Source of the DNA: JAHHUA01 sp036635475
Lineage (GTDB): Bacteria; Bacillota; Clostridia; Oscillospirales; Ruminococcaceae
Assembly (NCBI GenBank): GCA_036635475.1
Contig: JAVWQH010000014.1
Location: 1 to 53,170 of the forward strand
Direction: 5' to 3'
Length of the DNA: 53,170 nucleotides
Part shown: in pieces, positions 1 to 8,782 of the stretch
Position numbering within the stretch: the first letter of the stretch is position 1
Layout: each line of letters opens with the position of its first letter
Notes under the pieces: generated by a model
Seen by the model: only the letters and a program-made list of their open reading frames with translations
Told to the model about the DNA's origin: nothing
Database searches by the model: none
Program-made: the position numbers and the translations under genes

Positions 1-803
1 ACATCATATCCAACATCTAGTGTTTTATAACCTATAGTGTGTCCTGAATATCCATTATAACAACGTATTTGAGCTTTTTCTGGTGTATCGGTATAGTAAT
101 AGTTGAGATAATAAACTCCATATGGATATCCTGAAAAATAAGCCGTATTATCAGCAGAAAAATTAAGAGATATTTTTGCATATTGTCCCTTTGGAATGGT
201 AAGCCCACTTTCATAGGAATTGTCAAATAGCCATGCAACTCCATAGCCAGGATATGTCGATGTTATAGGGCTATCTTCCCACTGTACTTTAGTGATATCT
301 CCATCATTTATTTTTTTAGGGTATACAACGCCTCCAACAACCTTGTCATGCAACGTAGCAGTTACAAAATATTTTTTATCTGCGGCGGCAAGAGCGTTGT
401 CAATTGAATTTATATAAAGAGATTTTCCACCAAAAGGGTTAGTATTTTGTATTGTGTCTCCATATGCTACTGCTTGCCACTTCGCATAATACCGTGTGTC
501 ATGCGTATGACTATCATTCTTTACCGTAGGGTTTGGGTAGCTCCCCGATAAACCTCCACCAGCTACGCCACTAGGTGGCAATGCAGTCGGGTATGCTGGC
601 AAATCTGCATTTGTGTGCGTATGCGCTCCACCAAGACTATATGTCAAATTTCTCCAAGCAGTCACGCCATCTCCGACTTTCTGCATTTTAGTATTGCGTT
701 CAACACCAATTTCACCATCAAGTAAAACAGGATTTTTTGAATTCCAATTTGCAGAAGTGTCAATTCGTTGCAGATGTTTTACCGATAAATTTTTATTTGC
801 CAT
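1..803 (-). CDS. Phage fibre-like protein, partial (C-terminus beyond the left edge)
   Basis: I read 267 codons without a stop from ATG at 803 down to base 1, so the gene is cut by the window edge. AAAGGAG lies upstream of the ATG. Residues 1-45 carry a pattern seen at the N-terminus of phage receptor-binding and major-tropism-determinant-like proteins (NWNSKNPVLLDGEIGVE, then KVGDGVTAWRNL). A Gly/Pro linker (GGGLSGSYPNPTV) follows, a motif common in tail fibres. The remainder is rich in Tyr, Asn and Gly, as in beta-structured fibres. It follows the 820-2145 gene by 16 bp and shares its N-terminal domain. The role (adsorption) is inferred from family resemblance; receptor unknown. Confidence 0.8.
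   Translation of the reverse strand, partial: MANKNLSVKHLQRIDTSANWNSKNPVLLDGEIGVERNTKMQKVGDGVTAWRNLTYSLGGAHTHTNADLPAYPTALPPSGVAGGGLSGSYPNPTVKNDSHTHDTRYYAKWQAVAYGDTIQNTNPFGGKSLYINSIDNALAAADKKYFVTATLHDKVVGGVVYPKKINDGDITKVQWEDSPITSTYPGYGVAWLFDNSYESGLTIPKGQYAKISLNFSADNTAYFSGYPYGVYYLNYYYTDTPEKAQIRCYNGYSGHTIGYKTLDVGYD
730..749. repeat. 20-bp direct repeat shared by two fibre genes
   Basis: The 20 bases here recur exactly at 2072-2091. Both copies encode the NWNSKNPV stretch of the shared N-terminal fibre domain. The two adjacent genes are therefore probably a duplication of one domain, and homologous exchange between them is possible. Confidence 0.85.
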
Positions 804-819
804 CTTCTGCTCCTTTCCG

Positions 820-2145
820 TTAAGCGTTTCCGCCGTTCAAAATAAATACATCCGTTGAGTGCAAAACCGTGCTCGGAAGTGTATAGATGGTATCGGTAAA
901 TTTTGCATCGGCAGGCACATTGCTGAGTACTGTTTTTCCGTTGACAGTAGCCGCATTTCCTCCATTTGCGGGGAGGGAAGTGGGCGTTCCTGTAATCATA
1001 GAATATGGGTGAGTATTCGGGTGTATATAAACAGTATCAGTAAATACAGCCCCGACAGGTACTGCCGTTTTTACAGTTAATCCGCCAATGGTATCAGCAT
1101 TAGAAGAACTGGGAACTTTTATTGCTCCGTTAGTAATCTTGTTAACATTGTCCGTGACAAGTTTGCCTTTATCTCCCGCGTAAGCAGTAGAAGACGTTTC
1201 GCCCAGAACGACAGAAGCACTGATTTCAACATAAGTAGAGCCAGACCAGCGATAAGTTTTGTTGTCATTTGTTGTGACATAAATTTTATTAGATTCACCC
1301 GTTGTAGGTAATGCAGCAAGGTTGGTAGCTTCCAAAACATCATCAATACCGGCAGGAATTTGACCGCTTGTCAACTTTCCATCACTACCAAGAGTAGCTA
1401 CACCATTGGCAATACCCATCTCAGAACGTTTTACCTGTGAATCATTTGTTACATTACCAAGTCCAACGTCTGCTTTGGTGTCAGCTTTTGAATCCCAAGC
1501 CGCTTGTTTCGTATCTGTAGTAAATCTATGCGTAGAATCTTCGACAATCATAGTTGCAGGGTGAGTTGTAGGATGTGTGTATATCGTTGCTTCTGCACCA
1601 TTGATTTTTATATTGCCGTTGACAGTACTGTTTTCAACTTTTGTTGCATCACTTGTCATACCTGACAAACGTGTAATTTCGGAATCTGAAACAAGTGATT
1701 TCCCCGCAACTTTGTCAACCTTTTTTACAATCTCACCATCTGCGTAAGCTTTTGTTGTGAAATCAGAATCATTTGTAAGCTGACTTATTTTTGTTGGGAC
1801 GATGATATCAACAATTTTCCCCGATGCTATTGCACTTGCGATGCCGTTTACTTTAATTACTTCAATTTTGTTGACTTGTGATCCTGTTTCAATTCCAACC
1901 AGTTTTACAAACTCGGTTTTATTCATAAGACCTGTTACAGAATTGCTTGCAATAGGGATATCAGTGATTGTGAATCCCGAATAATCCAGAGTAGAGAATG
2001 TGTCAACTCCATTGCCTATTTTGATTTTGTTTAAATCTGCAACAACTGCAAGTTCACCTTTCAATAAAACTGGATTTTTTGAATTCCAATTGGCAAAAGT
2101 ATCATTTCGTAAAATTAACCTTGCATCTAACGCAGTATTAGTCAT
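820..2145 (-). CDS. Phage fibre/adhesin-like structural protein
   Basis: 441 residues from ATG 2145. An in-frame ATG at 2160 exists, but GGAGG at 2159-2155 is spaced 8 nt before the 2145 ATG, so I prefer that. Residues ~8-55 match the same N-terminal domain as the next gene (ANWNSKNPVLLKGEL, then KIGNGVDTF). The rest consists of repeated beta-strand-like segments with recurring SxADTIGGLTV and VPVGAVFTDT motifs found in collar and fibre proteins. Its start overlaps the end of the upstream gene, implying translational coupling. Part of the virion is the likely role; attachment is inferred. Confidence 0.8.
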   Translation of the reverse strand: MTNTALDARLILRNDTFANWNSKNPVLLKGELAVVADLNKIKIGNGVDTFSTLDYSGFTITDIPIASNSVTGLMNKTEFVKLVGIETGSQVNKIEVIKVNGIASAIASGKIVDIIVPTKISQLTNDSDFTTKAYADGEIVKKVDKVAGKSLVSDSEITRLSGMTSDATKVENSTVNGNIKINGAEATIYTHPTTHPATMIVEDSTHRFTTDTKQAAWDSKADTKADVGLGNVTNDSQVKRSEMGIANGVATLGSDGKLTSGQIPAGIDDVLEATNLAALPTTGESNKIYVTTNDNKTYRWSGSTYVEISASVVLGETSSTAYAGDKGKLVTDNVNKITNGAIKVPSSSNADTIGGLTVKTAVPVGAVFTDTVYIHPNTHPYSMITGTPTSLPANGGNAATVNGKTVLSNVPADAKFTDTIYTLPSTVLHSTDVFILNGGNA

Positions 2146-2434
2146 TTGCAGTTCCTCCATTTATAATTTTTATATCAGTATAATCACTACCAATTATATA
2201 ATATTTACTATCTGTATCATTCCAACGATATGATTTATTGCTACTTTTATCAATATATAACTTGCTTTTATTTCCCAAATTCGGGAATTGATAAATATTG
2301 TCATACTGAATTATAATCTCTCCATTAATATATAGGATACCTTCAGATAACGCACCTTGTAATGTTTGAGGGACATCTTCTGCGGTTGAAATCCATCCTT
2401 GTAATGACTTTGTTTCATCAATAATCTTACTCAC
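2138..2434 (-). CDS. Small phage structural-region protein, unknown
   Basis: 98 residues starting at GTG 2434, which overlaps the upstream stop by 8 bases. GAGGAGG stands 7 nt before this GTG, which fixes the start; a longer reading to 2500 has no ribosome site. No motif I recognise. The C-terminus (IINGGTAND) resembles the end of the following fibre protein (ILNGGNA). Tight overlaps on both sides place it in the fibre operon, perhaps as a fibre-associated protein. Confidence 0.7.
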   Translation of the reverse strand: MSKIIDETKSLQGWISTAEDVPQTLQGALSEGILYINGEIIIQYDNIYQFPNLGNKSKLYIDKSSNKSYRWNDTDSKYYIIGSDYTDIKIINGGTAND

Positions 2435-2765
2435 GCCCAACCTCCTCACACAAATATAAATGAGCGATGGGAACGATTGTATTGACCGTTTTTTCATCAA
2501 ACTTCAATTGAATATCATATACATATTCACCAATATCTAACTTTTGTGTGTCAGCGGACTCAAATATAAAAGAAGCTTTTCCAACATTATTCTTGAATAT
2601 TAGTGGTAAATTATCTGTAGCATTTTTTTTAACTGTTAATATAAATATATCAGTATCAGTTGGTGTGTATCTTTTGTTTTTTGCATCTAATATATCAACG
2701 TTGAATGGCGCTGTATCTCCACGTGTTAAATAAATTGCATTAGTTTTTTTATCAATTTTAAACAT
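2427..2765 (-). CDS. Phage protein, beta-rich, baseplate/fibre region
   Basis: 112 residues from ATG 2765, with AGGTGGTGATAAT upstream. The pattern (LTRGDTAPFNVDILD near residues 14-28, then alternating hydrophobic residues and a final YDIQLKF strand) resembles the short immunoglobulin-like proteins encoded before fibre genes in many Firmicutes phages, including BppU-type N-terminal domains. I assign no specific function. It is coupled to the next gene by an 8-base overlap. Confidence 0.7.
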   Translation of the reverse strand: MFKIDKKTNAIYLTRGDTAPFNVDILDAKNKRYTPTDTDIFILTVKKNATDNLPLIFKNNVGKASFIFESADTQKLDIGEYVYDIQLKFDEKTVNTIVPIAHLYLCEEVGRE

Positions 2766-2776
2766 ATTATCACCAC

Positions 2777-3052
2777 CTAAAATAGAATATCAATATTATA
2801 AGTGACATCTTGAATTATTCTTATATTGTTTATGGGCATAGTCAATAAAATCTCTTTAATTTTATCTTCCAATTCAATTAAATTGGAAGTTTGATATTCT
2901 TCTATTGTTGTTACCTCAATCTGAGGAATTACACCTGTTATTTTATCTGGTAATTTGTTAGGATCATCAATTAAATTAGTTACTGTAACCATTAAGAACT
3001 CCCAGAGAGTTTGACCAGATGTTTTTCTTACTAAAGTTAAAATTTTATACAT
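2777..3052 (-). CDS. Hypothetical phage protein
   Basis: 91 residues from ATG 3052, with AGGTGAT about 8 nt upstream, which places the start one base after the preceding stop (3054-3056). Earlier GTG 3064 and ATG 3061 are in frame but badly spaced. Mixed alpha/beta composition with an Ile/Glu-rich C-terminal half; no recognised domain. Its position between two structural-region genes suggests a tail or baseplate accessory role. Confidence 0.65.
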   Translation of the reverse strand: MYKILTLVRKTSGQTLWEFLMVTVTNLIDDPNKLPDKITGVIPQIEVTTIEEYQTSNLIELEDKIKEILLTMPINNIRIIQDVTYNIDILF

Positions 3053-3053
3053 T

Positions 3054-3719
3054 TTAATCATCACCTAAGAAATCACTAACATTAGTAATTTCTTTATTAT
3101 CAAAATTCAATTTAATTACTGACTTTGCGATTTCATCTTCATCTTTATCGGCTAATTTGCTGTAAACCTTCAATATCTCTTTTGGGTCTACACCCTCAAA
3201 ACTTTTTGTCATAGCATTTAAAGCATCAATCAGCTCGCCCATCTGCTCTAAAGCCTTTGCCATATCCTCGGTTGCGGCATCCAATTTTTGCTTTTGCACA
3301 GCTAAAATTTCCTGTTTATACCATTCAATTACATCATCAACTAGAATAGCCAAATCGTCTATTGTATCTGCGGGTATTTCATTAACTACTTGGTTATAAA
3401 TATTAGTATTGTTTACCAAATCGAAAAGCATAGTGTCTGCCGTGTCTGTTTTAATGTTTGTGAAATATTCCAAAACCGCAATCTTAAACAACTCTTCTCG
3501 ATAATATGGAACATATTCGTCATCGGCAAAACAACCATTAGAAACATCACGGACAAAACGAACTTTATCGTCCTTATCAATGCAGTTTTTTACCATAATA
3601 TTAACTTGATTGTCGCCAACTTTATAATTTATAGTGTTCTCATCAGATTTTTCTGCTTTGATTATTTCTTTGAGTGTATTAACGCTAATTTTGTCTACCT
3701 TGTTTTCTTTTGTTGCCAT
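3054..3719 (-). CDS. Phage protein, partly coiled-coil, tail region
   Basis: 221 residues from ATG 3719, with GAGGA about 11 nt upstream. An in-frame TTG lies 18 nt further out but lacks a site. It is acidic. Residues ~125-165 are heptad-like (AVQKQKLDAATEDMAKALEQ), suggesting a coiled coil. The C-terminus ends in acidic residues. I recognise no family. The location between a RusA-like gene and baseplate/fibre genes fits a tail component or assembly factor, which is inference only. Confidence 0.7.
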   Translation of the reverse strand: MATKENKVDKISVNTLKEIIKAEKSDENTINYKVGDNQVNIMVKNCIDKDDKVRFVRDVSNGCFADDEYVPYYREELFKIAVLEYFTNIKTDTADTMLFDLVNNTNIYNQVVNEIPADTIDDLAILVDDVIEWYKQEILAVQKQKLDAATEDMAKALEQMGELIDALNAMTKSFEGVDPKEILKVYSKLADKDEDEIAKSVIKLNFDNKEITNVSDFLGDD

Positions 3720-3745
3720 ATATTTATTAATCCTCAACTTTCTTA

Positions 3746-3778
3746 TTTTTGTTATTCGTGATTTTTTGTTATTCGTGA
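3746..3778. repeat. 16-bp tandem direct repeat
   Basis: The unit TTTTTGTTATTCGTGA occurs at 3746-3761 and again at 3763-3778. The second copy contains the stop of the RusA-like gene. This looks like slippage or a small duplication between two genes; no function is evident. Confidence 0.8.
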
Positions 3779-4209
3779 AATAGAAATACCTCGATTTCAG
3801 TTCTGGGATTTTCCTTATCTATACTACACTGCATAGTTAATTTTGTTATATGACGGCTGTCATCATCTATAATAAATCCACTTTCAGATAATCCATCTAA
3901 AATAAATTTTGGGACACTATTGTCTATATCGTGTCTACGATTTGTTTTATAATATGTAGTAATACTAATTTCACATTTTTCAATGCGTAGGTTAGAATAA
4001 CCTTGATTATTTATATACCAAATTATAAAATCTTTCCATTTTTGTTTTAAAGCATTCATCATTGGACGTTTCATTATCATCCAAGTATTTATAGAGGGAT
4101 GATAAGGGGCGTCTATTGGTTTTTTATAAGCTTTTGGATGAAGTTTGAAATAATATTTTTCATACTCATCAAGAGATTTATTGTTTATTTCTAATTTTAT
4201 ATACTCCAT
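3769..4209 (-). CDS. RusA-like Holliday junction resolvase
   Basis: 146 residues, ATG with AAGGAAG upstream. The segment RRHDIDNSVPKFILDGL followed by IIDDDSRHI fits the RusA signature: DxDN, a Lys four residues later, then a D-x-x-DDS-like acidic cluster. These supply the Mg-binding aspartates of RusA endonucleases (about 120-140 residues), so length fits. RusA enzymes cut Holliday junctions during phage recombination or before packaging. Its place among tail genes is unusual. The family call is fairly secure; activity is inferred from the conserved acidic residues. Confidence 0.75.
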   Translation of the reverse strand: MEYIKLEINNKSLDEYEKYYFKLHPKAYKKPIDAPYHPSINTWMIMKRPMMNALKQKWKDFIIWYINNQGYSNLRIEKCEISITTYYKTNRRHDIDNSVPKFILDGLSESGFIIDDDSRHITKLTMQCSIDKENPRTEIEVFLFHE

Positions 4210-4242
4210 TATTTTTAAATTACTTCCTTAACTTTAATATGA

Positions 4243-4290
4243 GAAAAAAATAGGGATAGAAGGATAGTGAAGTACTACCTAACCATCCCT
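4243..4290 (-). terminator. Intrinsic terminator on the minus strand
   Basis: A long stem (arms beginning AGGGATGG and ending TATCCCT) is followed on the minus strand by seven T residues (4250-4243). It sits after the zinc-ribbon gene ending at 4306 and before the RusA-like gene, so it could reduce read-through into the tail and fibre genes. Confidence 0.65.
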
Positions 4291-4305
4291 ATAATAATCC
4301 ATTAA

Positions 4306-4650
4306 TTATTTTTCTTGCTTTTTTGAAATAGATTTTTCGTCTTTCGTCATAGAAGCCACATCTTGGATATTTTTACTATTTGCAAAAATATCCATAATCA
4401 CATCTTGCACAGATTGTTTTAAATGCAAGATATTTTCAGGTGTAATCCCAATACTTTCAAGTTGATCACTGGCTTCTTCTTTGCTAATGAAATTATTATC
4501 CAATTCATAAAGCACCATGAAAATCTGATAATGTTCCGTCGTATCACAAATTGTACGCCACGGGGTAAACGACTTCATATTCCCACAGTCATTACAACAA
4601 TGATAATCAGTATCACATATAATACATTTATGGTTTAGTTCTTCTGCCAT
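4306..4650 (-). CDS. Zinc-ribbon phage protein downstream of tail-tube gene
   Basis: 114 residues with AAGGAAGTGAT upstream. The N-terminus has CIICDTDYHCCNDC, that is CxxC and CxxC pairs about eight residues apart, suggesting a zinc knuckle. Residues 40-95 are helical and charged, and the C-terminus is Lys-rich. Its position right after the putative tail-tube gene is where tail assembly chaperones lie in many phages. I saw no obvious slippery site or second frame, so the chaperone role is only a possibility. Confidence 0.6.
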   Translation of the reverse strand: MAEELNHKCIICDTDYHCCNDCGNMKSFTPWRTICDTTEHYQIFMVLYELDNNFISKEEASDQLESIGITPENILHLKQSVQDVIMDIFANSKNIQDVASMTKDEKSISKKQEK

Positions 4651-4664
4651 TAAATATCACTTCC

Positions 4665-5468
4665 TTATGCTTGTGGTATTACAATATTGAACAATTTCTT
4701 ATTTTTGTCACAATAATCTTGGCTGCAAGTCATTGAGAACGGATGCTTTCCTTCCAATGTAAAGGAATAATCCACATTTGTAGACAACTTTGCATTTGGC
4801 ATAATCAGATATGCAAATAGTACAGTTTCTTGGTCACACACATCATGCCCTATAACTTCCATTACAAATTTTCCTGCCTTAGGGAATTGAGTTGCAGTGT
4901 TTACAACTTCAACTGCGGCATCTGTTTCATACTCATATGGAATAAACAACTGAGATCCATCTTTCAAACCTGTAGGTGGAGTTAGTTTACCACCTGCTGA
5001 AAGTTTAAATTCTGTAGCACTTGCAGTAGTAGCGGACAATATGTATTTAGTACCCAAAGACGAATCGCCATTAAGTGCATAAATAGCTTTAATTTCTCCT
5101 CCTGTAACACCAACAGGGATATGTTTTAGTGTTATATCTGCATAACCTGTTACGATATCTACAATTTCAAACATTGGAGATGTAATTTTTTCGACAGCAG
5201 AAGCCACCTTCTTTGTTGTACCCATTTGAGCAGCATACAAATTCAAGTCAAATAGAGCATTACTTGAGCTTAATTCCACCTTTTTAGCTCTGTCGAAAGA
5301 TGCAATTGGGGCACCGATAGCATCCACCACTTCCTTAGATTCTCCAGAACATTTCAAGCTAGGGTCTTCCATTTGTGTTACACTCCATTGAATATCTCCC
5401 GTTGATTTAGACATCATAGAGCCTCTTCTAACTCTGTCAATAACAAAGTTGTTAATATCAAAAGCCAT
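4665..5468 (-). CDS. Putative major tail (tube) protein
   Basis: 267 residues from an ATG with AAGGAGG. The body is beta-rich. It contains VRRGSMMSKSTGDIQWSVTQ near the N-terminus and a Gly/Thr/Ser-rich insert around residues 120-165, possibly an added immunoglobulin-like or loop domain. Strong ribosome site, a terminator directly upstream (5489-5516) and position after connector and terminator-type genes all fit a highly made tail protein. The call rests on gene order and composition rather than a diagnostic motif. Confidence 0.55.
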   Translation of the reverse strand: MAFDINNFVIDRVRRGSMMSKSTGDIQWSVTQMEDPSLKCSGESKEVVDAIGAPIASFDRAKKVELSSSNALFDLNLYAAQMGTTKKVASAVEKITSPMFEIVDIVTGYADITLKHIPVGVTGGEIKAIYALNGDSSLGTKYILSATTASATEFKLSAGGKLTPPTGLKDGSQLFIPYEYETDAAVEVVNTATQFPKAGKFVMEVIGHDVCDQETVLFAYLIMPNAKLSTNVDYSFTLEGKHPFSMTCSQDYCDKNKKLFNIVIPQA

Positions 5469-5488
5469 ATTATATTCCTCCTTAAATT

Positions 5489-5516
5489 AAAAAAAGAGAC
5501 GGATTAAATCCATCTC
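5489..5516 (-). terminator. Intrinsic terminator overlapping the end of the 5504-6232 gene
   Basis: Inverted arms GAGA-GGATT and AATCC-TCTC (5496-5516) are followed on the minus strand by seven T residues (5495-5489). It separates the upstream gene from the putative tail-tube gene, so the latter may need read-through, antitermination or its own promoter. Confidence 0.7.
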
Positions 5517-6232
5517 AAATTGTCTTTATTCAATTTAGTTCCATCAATGGAACCACTATAAATACCTTGTAGTAAATGCCCTGCATTTTTGTATTTTTGT
5601 ACTTGCTGAACACTCTCTATAAAAACAGAGATAGGTAAATTCCAAACATTATTAAAATCATATGGAAAATCAGCACAGTTAACCATTGATATAATTAAAG
5701 GTTTCAAGAATGATTTAAAATCAGCATTATTTTTTCTATTTTCCCTATCTTCTTCAATTAAAATGTTTTTTGTATATTCATTCCCAGCCTTTTCAACCTT
5801 TTTAGTAAACCCATGCATTTTACGAATGTATGAAACCATTAGGTTATAAATATAAAAATCAATAACGATACTATTTTCAATATCATTTAGTGTTGTTGCA
5901 TTAGTAAGAATGATTTCTTGATTTTTAGGGTTATTTGTTACATTCATTTTTTCGAAATTTAATTGTTCCCCAAATAAAATATTTGTTATTGATGAATCAA
6001 ATTTTTTACATAACCATATAAAAAACTCAAAATCGCTGATATTTTCATAGTCCACACCCATATCAAATAAAACTGATTTCATATCTGAAGGTATTGACAC
6101 TAAAGCTGAAATCATTGAAAAGTATTCTTGTTCTCCGTAAATAAAAATATCATTTAATGTAGGCTGCTTGATATAAATTTTATCATTAATTTTATAATTA
6201 CCGCCATTTAATAGCATTAATTCATCGTTCAT
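5504..6232 (-). CDS. Hypothetical protein of the tail-assembly region
   Basis: 242 residues. ATG overlaps the upstream stop and AGAGG lies 9 nt upstream. The N-terminus (LLNGGNYKINDKIYIKQPTL) and the pattern that follows (EYFSMISALVSIPSDMK) resemble phage proteins encoded between tail-terminator and tube genes. Mostly helical thereafter. No catalytic motif. I would describe it as a tail assembly or chaperone candidate, low certainty. Confidence 0.6.
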   Translation of the reverse strand: MNDELMLLNGGNYKINDKIYIKQPTLNDIFIYGEQEYFSMISALVSIPSDMKSVLFDMGVDYENISDFEFFIWLCKKFDSSITNILFGEQLNFEKMNVTNNPKNQEIILTNATTLNDIENSIVIDFYIYNLMVSYIRKMHGFTKKVEKAGNEYTKNILIEEDRENRKNNADFKSFLKPLIISMVNCADFPYDFNNVWNLPISVFIESVQQVQKYKNAGHLLQGIYSGSIDGTKLNKDNLRWI

Positions 6233-6708
6233 CAGCGGCTACCTCTAAATTTATTATCAAGGCTGTTATTAGAAATAGAAACAAAATTCAACTCTCGTGC
6301 ATAATGCTTTATGTCTAGCACAAATTCCTTATCAGATTTAAGCTCTAATTGACACCCGACATCAGTTTTCCAATTAAAAAGATGTATGATTTCTTCCGAA
6401 ATTAAATCCGTTCTGTTCTTTCCGTTTAAATACAAGTGCCCGTTATTAGAAACTATTAAAAAAGTAAGAGTATAATTTTTATATAATTCATTTCTTGAAA
6501 TACTGGGATAACTTATGTTTAACCCTATATAAGTTCCTTGCTCTTGCTCAGTGAAATCCACTTTAAGTTGAGGAAATATATGAGTCCCCAATAAATCATC
6601 AGGGTATTGAATTTTTTTATCATCAATAAAATCAACTATTATGGGGCTTTCATAAAGGCATTTCATAAAAATAGTTTTAAGTTGCGAGGTTGTTTTATCC
6701 AAATGCAC
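6232..6708 (-). CDS. Putative tail terminator / head-tail completion protein
   Basis: 158 residues from GTG 6708 with GAGGTGG upstream; a TTG two codons in is an alternative start. The alpha/beta pattern with an early segment on fixed-term ends (IIVDFIDDKKIQYPDD) and its place between the head-closure-like gene and the tail genes fit a tail terminator or completion protein. It overlaps both neighbours by a few bases, so it is translationally coupled. Assignment is by position only. Confidence 0.5.
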   Translation of the reverse strand: MHLDKTTSQLKTIFMKCLYESPIIVDFIDDKKIQYPDDLLGTHIFPQLKVDFTEQEQGTYIGLNISYPSISRNELYKNYTLTFLIVSNNGHLYLNGKNRTDLISEEIIHLFNWKTDVGCQLELKSDKEFVLDIKHYARELNFVSISNNSLDNKFRGSR

Positions 6709-7714
6709 TCACCACCTCTATTGTAGTTTCAGCAACAGAATACAAACTTTTGTCGTCTACTAATTTGAGCTTGAATTTCACTCCAACCACACTTATATCG
6801 TCAGCACATTTTAATGAAATAGAATTACCATTTGTTGTGGATATGATTTTACCTGCATACGCAGGAGCGATTTCTACCGACCATATAGGCACTACAGTTT
6901 CATCAAGTGTAATTCCATCAGCAAGATAGAAAGACGGCTTATACAGTCTAGCAGACCCGCCATATTTCAACACAGAACTGCCAGAGATGACACACTTCAA
7001 AAGCGTGGGATCTGGTGTCGGTGGTGGAGCAGGGGAGTCGGGAGTACGATAGTCACAAACACCCAATTCAAGATTATCATTAGGTGTAGTAGCATTAGAA
7101 TCAAACTCTAAATTCCAAACTATAAAGCCACCCTCGGAGTCAACAAATCTACTTGTAATAAGATCTGGCATAAATAACTTGTATGATTTTTGAATACCAT
7201 CAATTGTTTCAAGAATAAATCGTCTGCCGATATCTACAAGCTGAGTTTCTTTATCGTAAGGAAGTTTAATTCTAAACTGTCTGTTTGGAGTAGAAATTAC
7301 TTTTCCTTCGTCAATTCCGCTTACATAGGGACGTTCAGCGAAACACCAACGAGAAATGATTTCAAATGTAGCTTTATTCTGCCACCGCATCAACATATTG
7401 CACTGGATTATTTTACCTGAGCGAGTGATTTCATCATCAAAGTCTACCTCTGTAACAAGCCAATGCATTTCATTCCACACAATACTGTCACCAATATTTA
7501 TCATTCCGCCCGGTAATGTATTAAATGATTTTTCGTTTGATTTCTTGGTAGAGCCAATCAATAAAGGTTGTTCCACATTATTCACTAATACTTTTTTGAG
7601 AGCAGGTGAGTAGGCAGATTTGTTATTAATACTTTCCTTTGATAAATTAATTGTTTCTTCTCGGCTGCTATTGCCGTTTACGTTTACCCTTTTTGCATAT
7701 AAACTCCAATCCAT
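6695..7714 (-). CDS. Phage head-closure-like protein with C-terminal Ig-like domain
   Basis: 339 residues; AGGTG precedes the ATG. Residues 1-215 form a compact beta-rich region (for example GDSIVWNEMHWLVTEVDFDD), then a proline hinge (PAPPPTPDP, ~228-236), then about 100 residues with beta-sandwich periodicity (IWSVEIAPAYAGKI near residue 280), typical of bacterial immunoglobulin-like surface domains on phage particles. Position after the small connector suggests a neck or closure protein decorated with an adhesive domain. Domain division is visible; function is inferred. Confidence 0.55.
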   Translation of the reverse strand: MDWSLYAKRVNVNGNSSREETINLSKESINNKSAYSPALKKVLVNNVEQPLLIGSTKKSNEKSFNTLPGGMINIGDSIVWNEMHWLVTEVDFDDEITRSGKIIQCNMLMRWQNKATFEIISRWCFAERPYVSGIDEGKVISTPNRQFRIKLPYDKETQLVDIGRRFILETIDGIQKSYKLFMPDLITSRFVDSEGGFIVWNLEFDSNATTPNDNLELGVCDYRTPDSPAPPPTPDPTLLKCVISGSSVLKYGGSARLYKPSFYLADGITLDETVVPIWSVEIAPAYAGKIISTTNGNSISLKCADDISVVGVKFKLKLVDDKSLYSVAETTIEVVSAFG

Positions 7715-7722
7715 TTTTTCAC

Positions 7723-8157
7723 CTACACTTTCATATGCTGTATGTCACCATTTGCATATGAGTAATCAATGATGGATTGCTTAAATTCATTTTTACAAAA
7801 ATCACGCAATGTTTGTAACTGTGATAAAATACCTTGAGGTGAAGTTTGGTTAAATTCCTTAGTGTTTAATGCAATTCGCATATGCTCAATATTATTAACT
7901 CTAGGTAAGCACCATCTATATACCTCACCTGTAGCTAAAATTGTAATATCTTCGTCTGACAAATCTTGCTTGAATTGTTTTAAAGTTTCATCTCTGTCGG
8001 ATAAATCCGTTCTGCAAACTCTTTTAAAAGCCACAATTGACGGGACTAAATATTCGTCAAAAATACCTTCTTTTTCGGCATCTGTATATTTTAAAATATC
8101 TCTGTCCGTAATCTGAGCAAGTGCAGCTTGATGTATCTTTTCATAAGGAGTAGGCAT
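7723..8157 (-). CDS. Putative head-tail connector (adaptor) protein
   Basis: 144 residues; GTAGGTG before the ATG. Predominantly helical, with KYTDAEKEGIFDEYLVPSIVAF and IIDYSYANGD segments. Small all-helical proteins encoded after the major capsid protein usually serve as gp15-type adaptors. No motif proves this. It lies 8 bp before the 339-residue neck-like gene and is presumably co-transcribed. Confidence 0.5.
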   Translation of the reverse strand: MPTPYEKIHQAALAQITDRDILKYTDAEKEGIFDEYLVPSIVAFKRVCRTDLSDRDETLKQFKQDLSDEDITILATGEVYRWCLPRVNNIEHMRIALNTKEFNQTSPQGILSQLQTLRDFCKNEFKQSIIDYSYANGDIQHMKV

Positions 8158-8170
8158 ATAAAATCTTCAC

Positions 8171-8707
8171 CTACTTTTCTACAAGTTCTGTATTCAAAGC
8201 CTTTTCAAGCATATCAATAACTTTTCTGGAATCAATTTCACCAGTGTCAATCAACTCTAGCACTCTATAAGTAATTGATTTTTTTTGTCCATCGGACATT
8301 GCACTGATTTTTACCTCCATCTCATCTAAAGGAAGAGACAATACTTCTCCTAAATTTTCGATAGAAAGTGTGTTCTTATATAGACTTTCAAGCATTAGAA
8401 ACTCGATTGCATCTGGATCGTCAATGATAATCCAGCCATTGCTGAAAAATTTCTGAGAGCTATTTCTCAGCGTTTTTAGCTCTGCCAATTCGATATAATC
8501 TTCATCGCCAAAACTATCAAAGAAAATGTCATACCCTGCTTTAGGTAAATGAACAACCAATCTTCCATAAAATCCGTTTTTAACTAAAACCATATCACTT
8601 AAATTCATTTTAGATTTAGCTTTTTTAATAGATTTTAGCGGTTTTTCGTTAATTGTTGGAGCAGTAGTCTGATTCACATTAACAGTGTCATCTTTTTTAA
8701 TTGCCAT
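8171..8707 (-). CDS. Hypothetical phage morphogenesis protein
   Basis: 178 residues with AAAGGAG before the ATG. A Lys/Thr-rich disordered N-terminus (1-35) is followed by a compact alpha/beta core (MVLVKNGFYGRLVVHLPKAG) and a helical C-terminus. It is the first gene after the capsid gene and its terminator. I recognise no family; a head-completion or minor capsid role is possible by position. Confidence 0.55.
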   Translation of the reverse strand: MAIKKDDTVNVNQTTAPTINEKPLKSIKKAKSKMNLSDMVLVKNGFYGRLVVHLPKAGYDIFFDSFGDEDYIELAELKTLRNSSQKFFSNGWIIIDDPDAIEFLMLESLYKNTLSIENLGEVLSLPLDEMEVKISAMSDGQKKSITYRVLELIDTGEIDSRKVIDMLEKALNTELVEK

Positions 8708-8732
8708 AAAAATCTCCTTTCATTAAAATATT

Positions 8733-8767
8733 AAAAAGGCAGACTCTACAAAAAAATAGAGCCTGCC
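8733..8767 (-). terminator. Strong intrinsic terminator after the major capsid gene
   Basis: Arms GGCAGGCTCTA and TAGAGTCTGCC (8767-8738 on the minus strand) are followed by five T residues. Placed right after the capsid stop at 8783, it would favour capsid mRNA over downstream genes. Confidence 0.8.
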
Positions 8768-8782
8768 AATTATGTGTTTTAC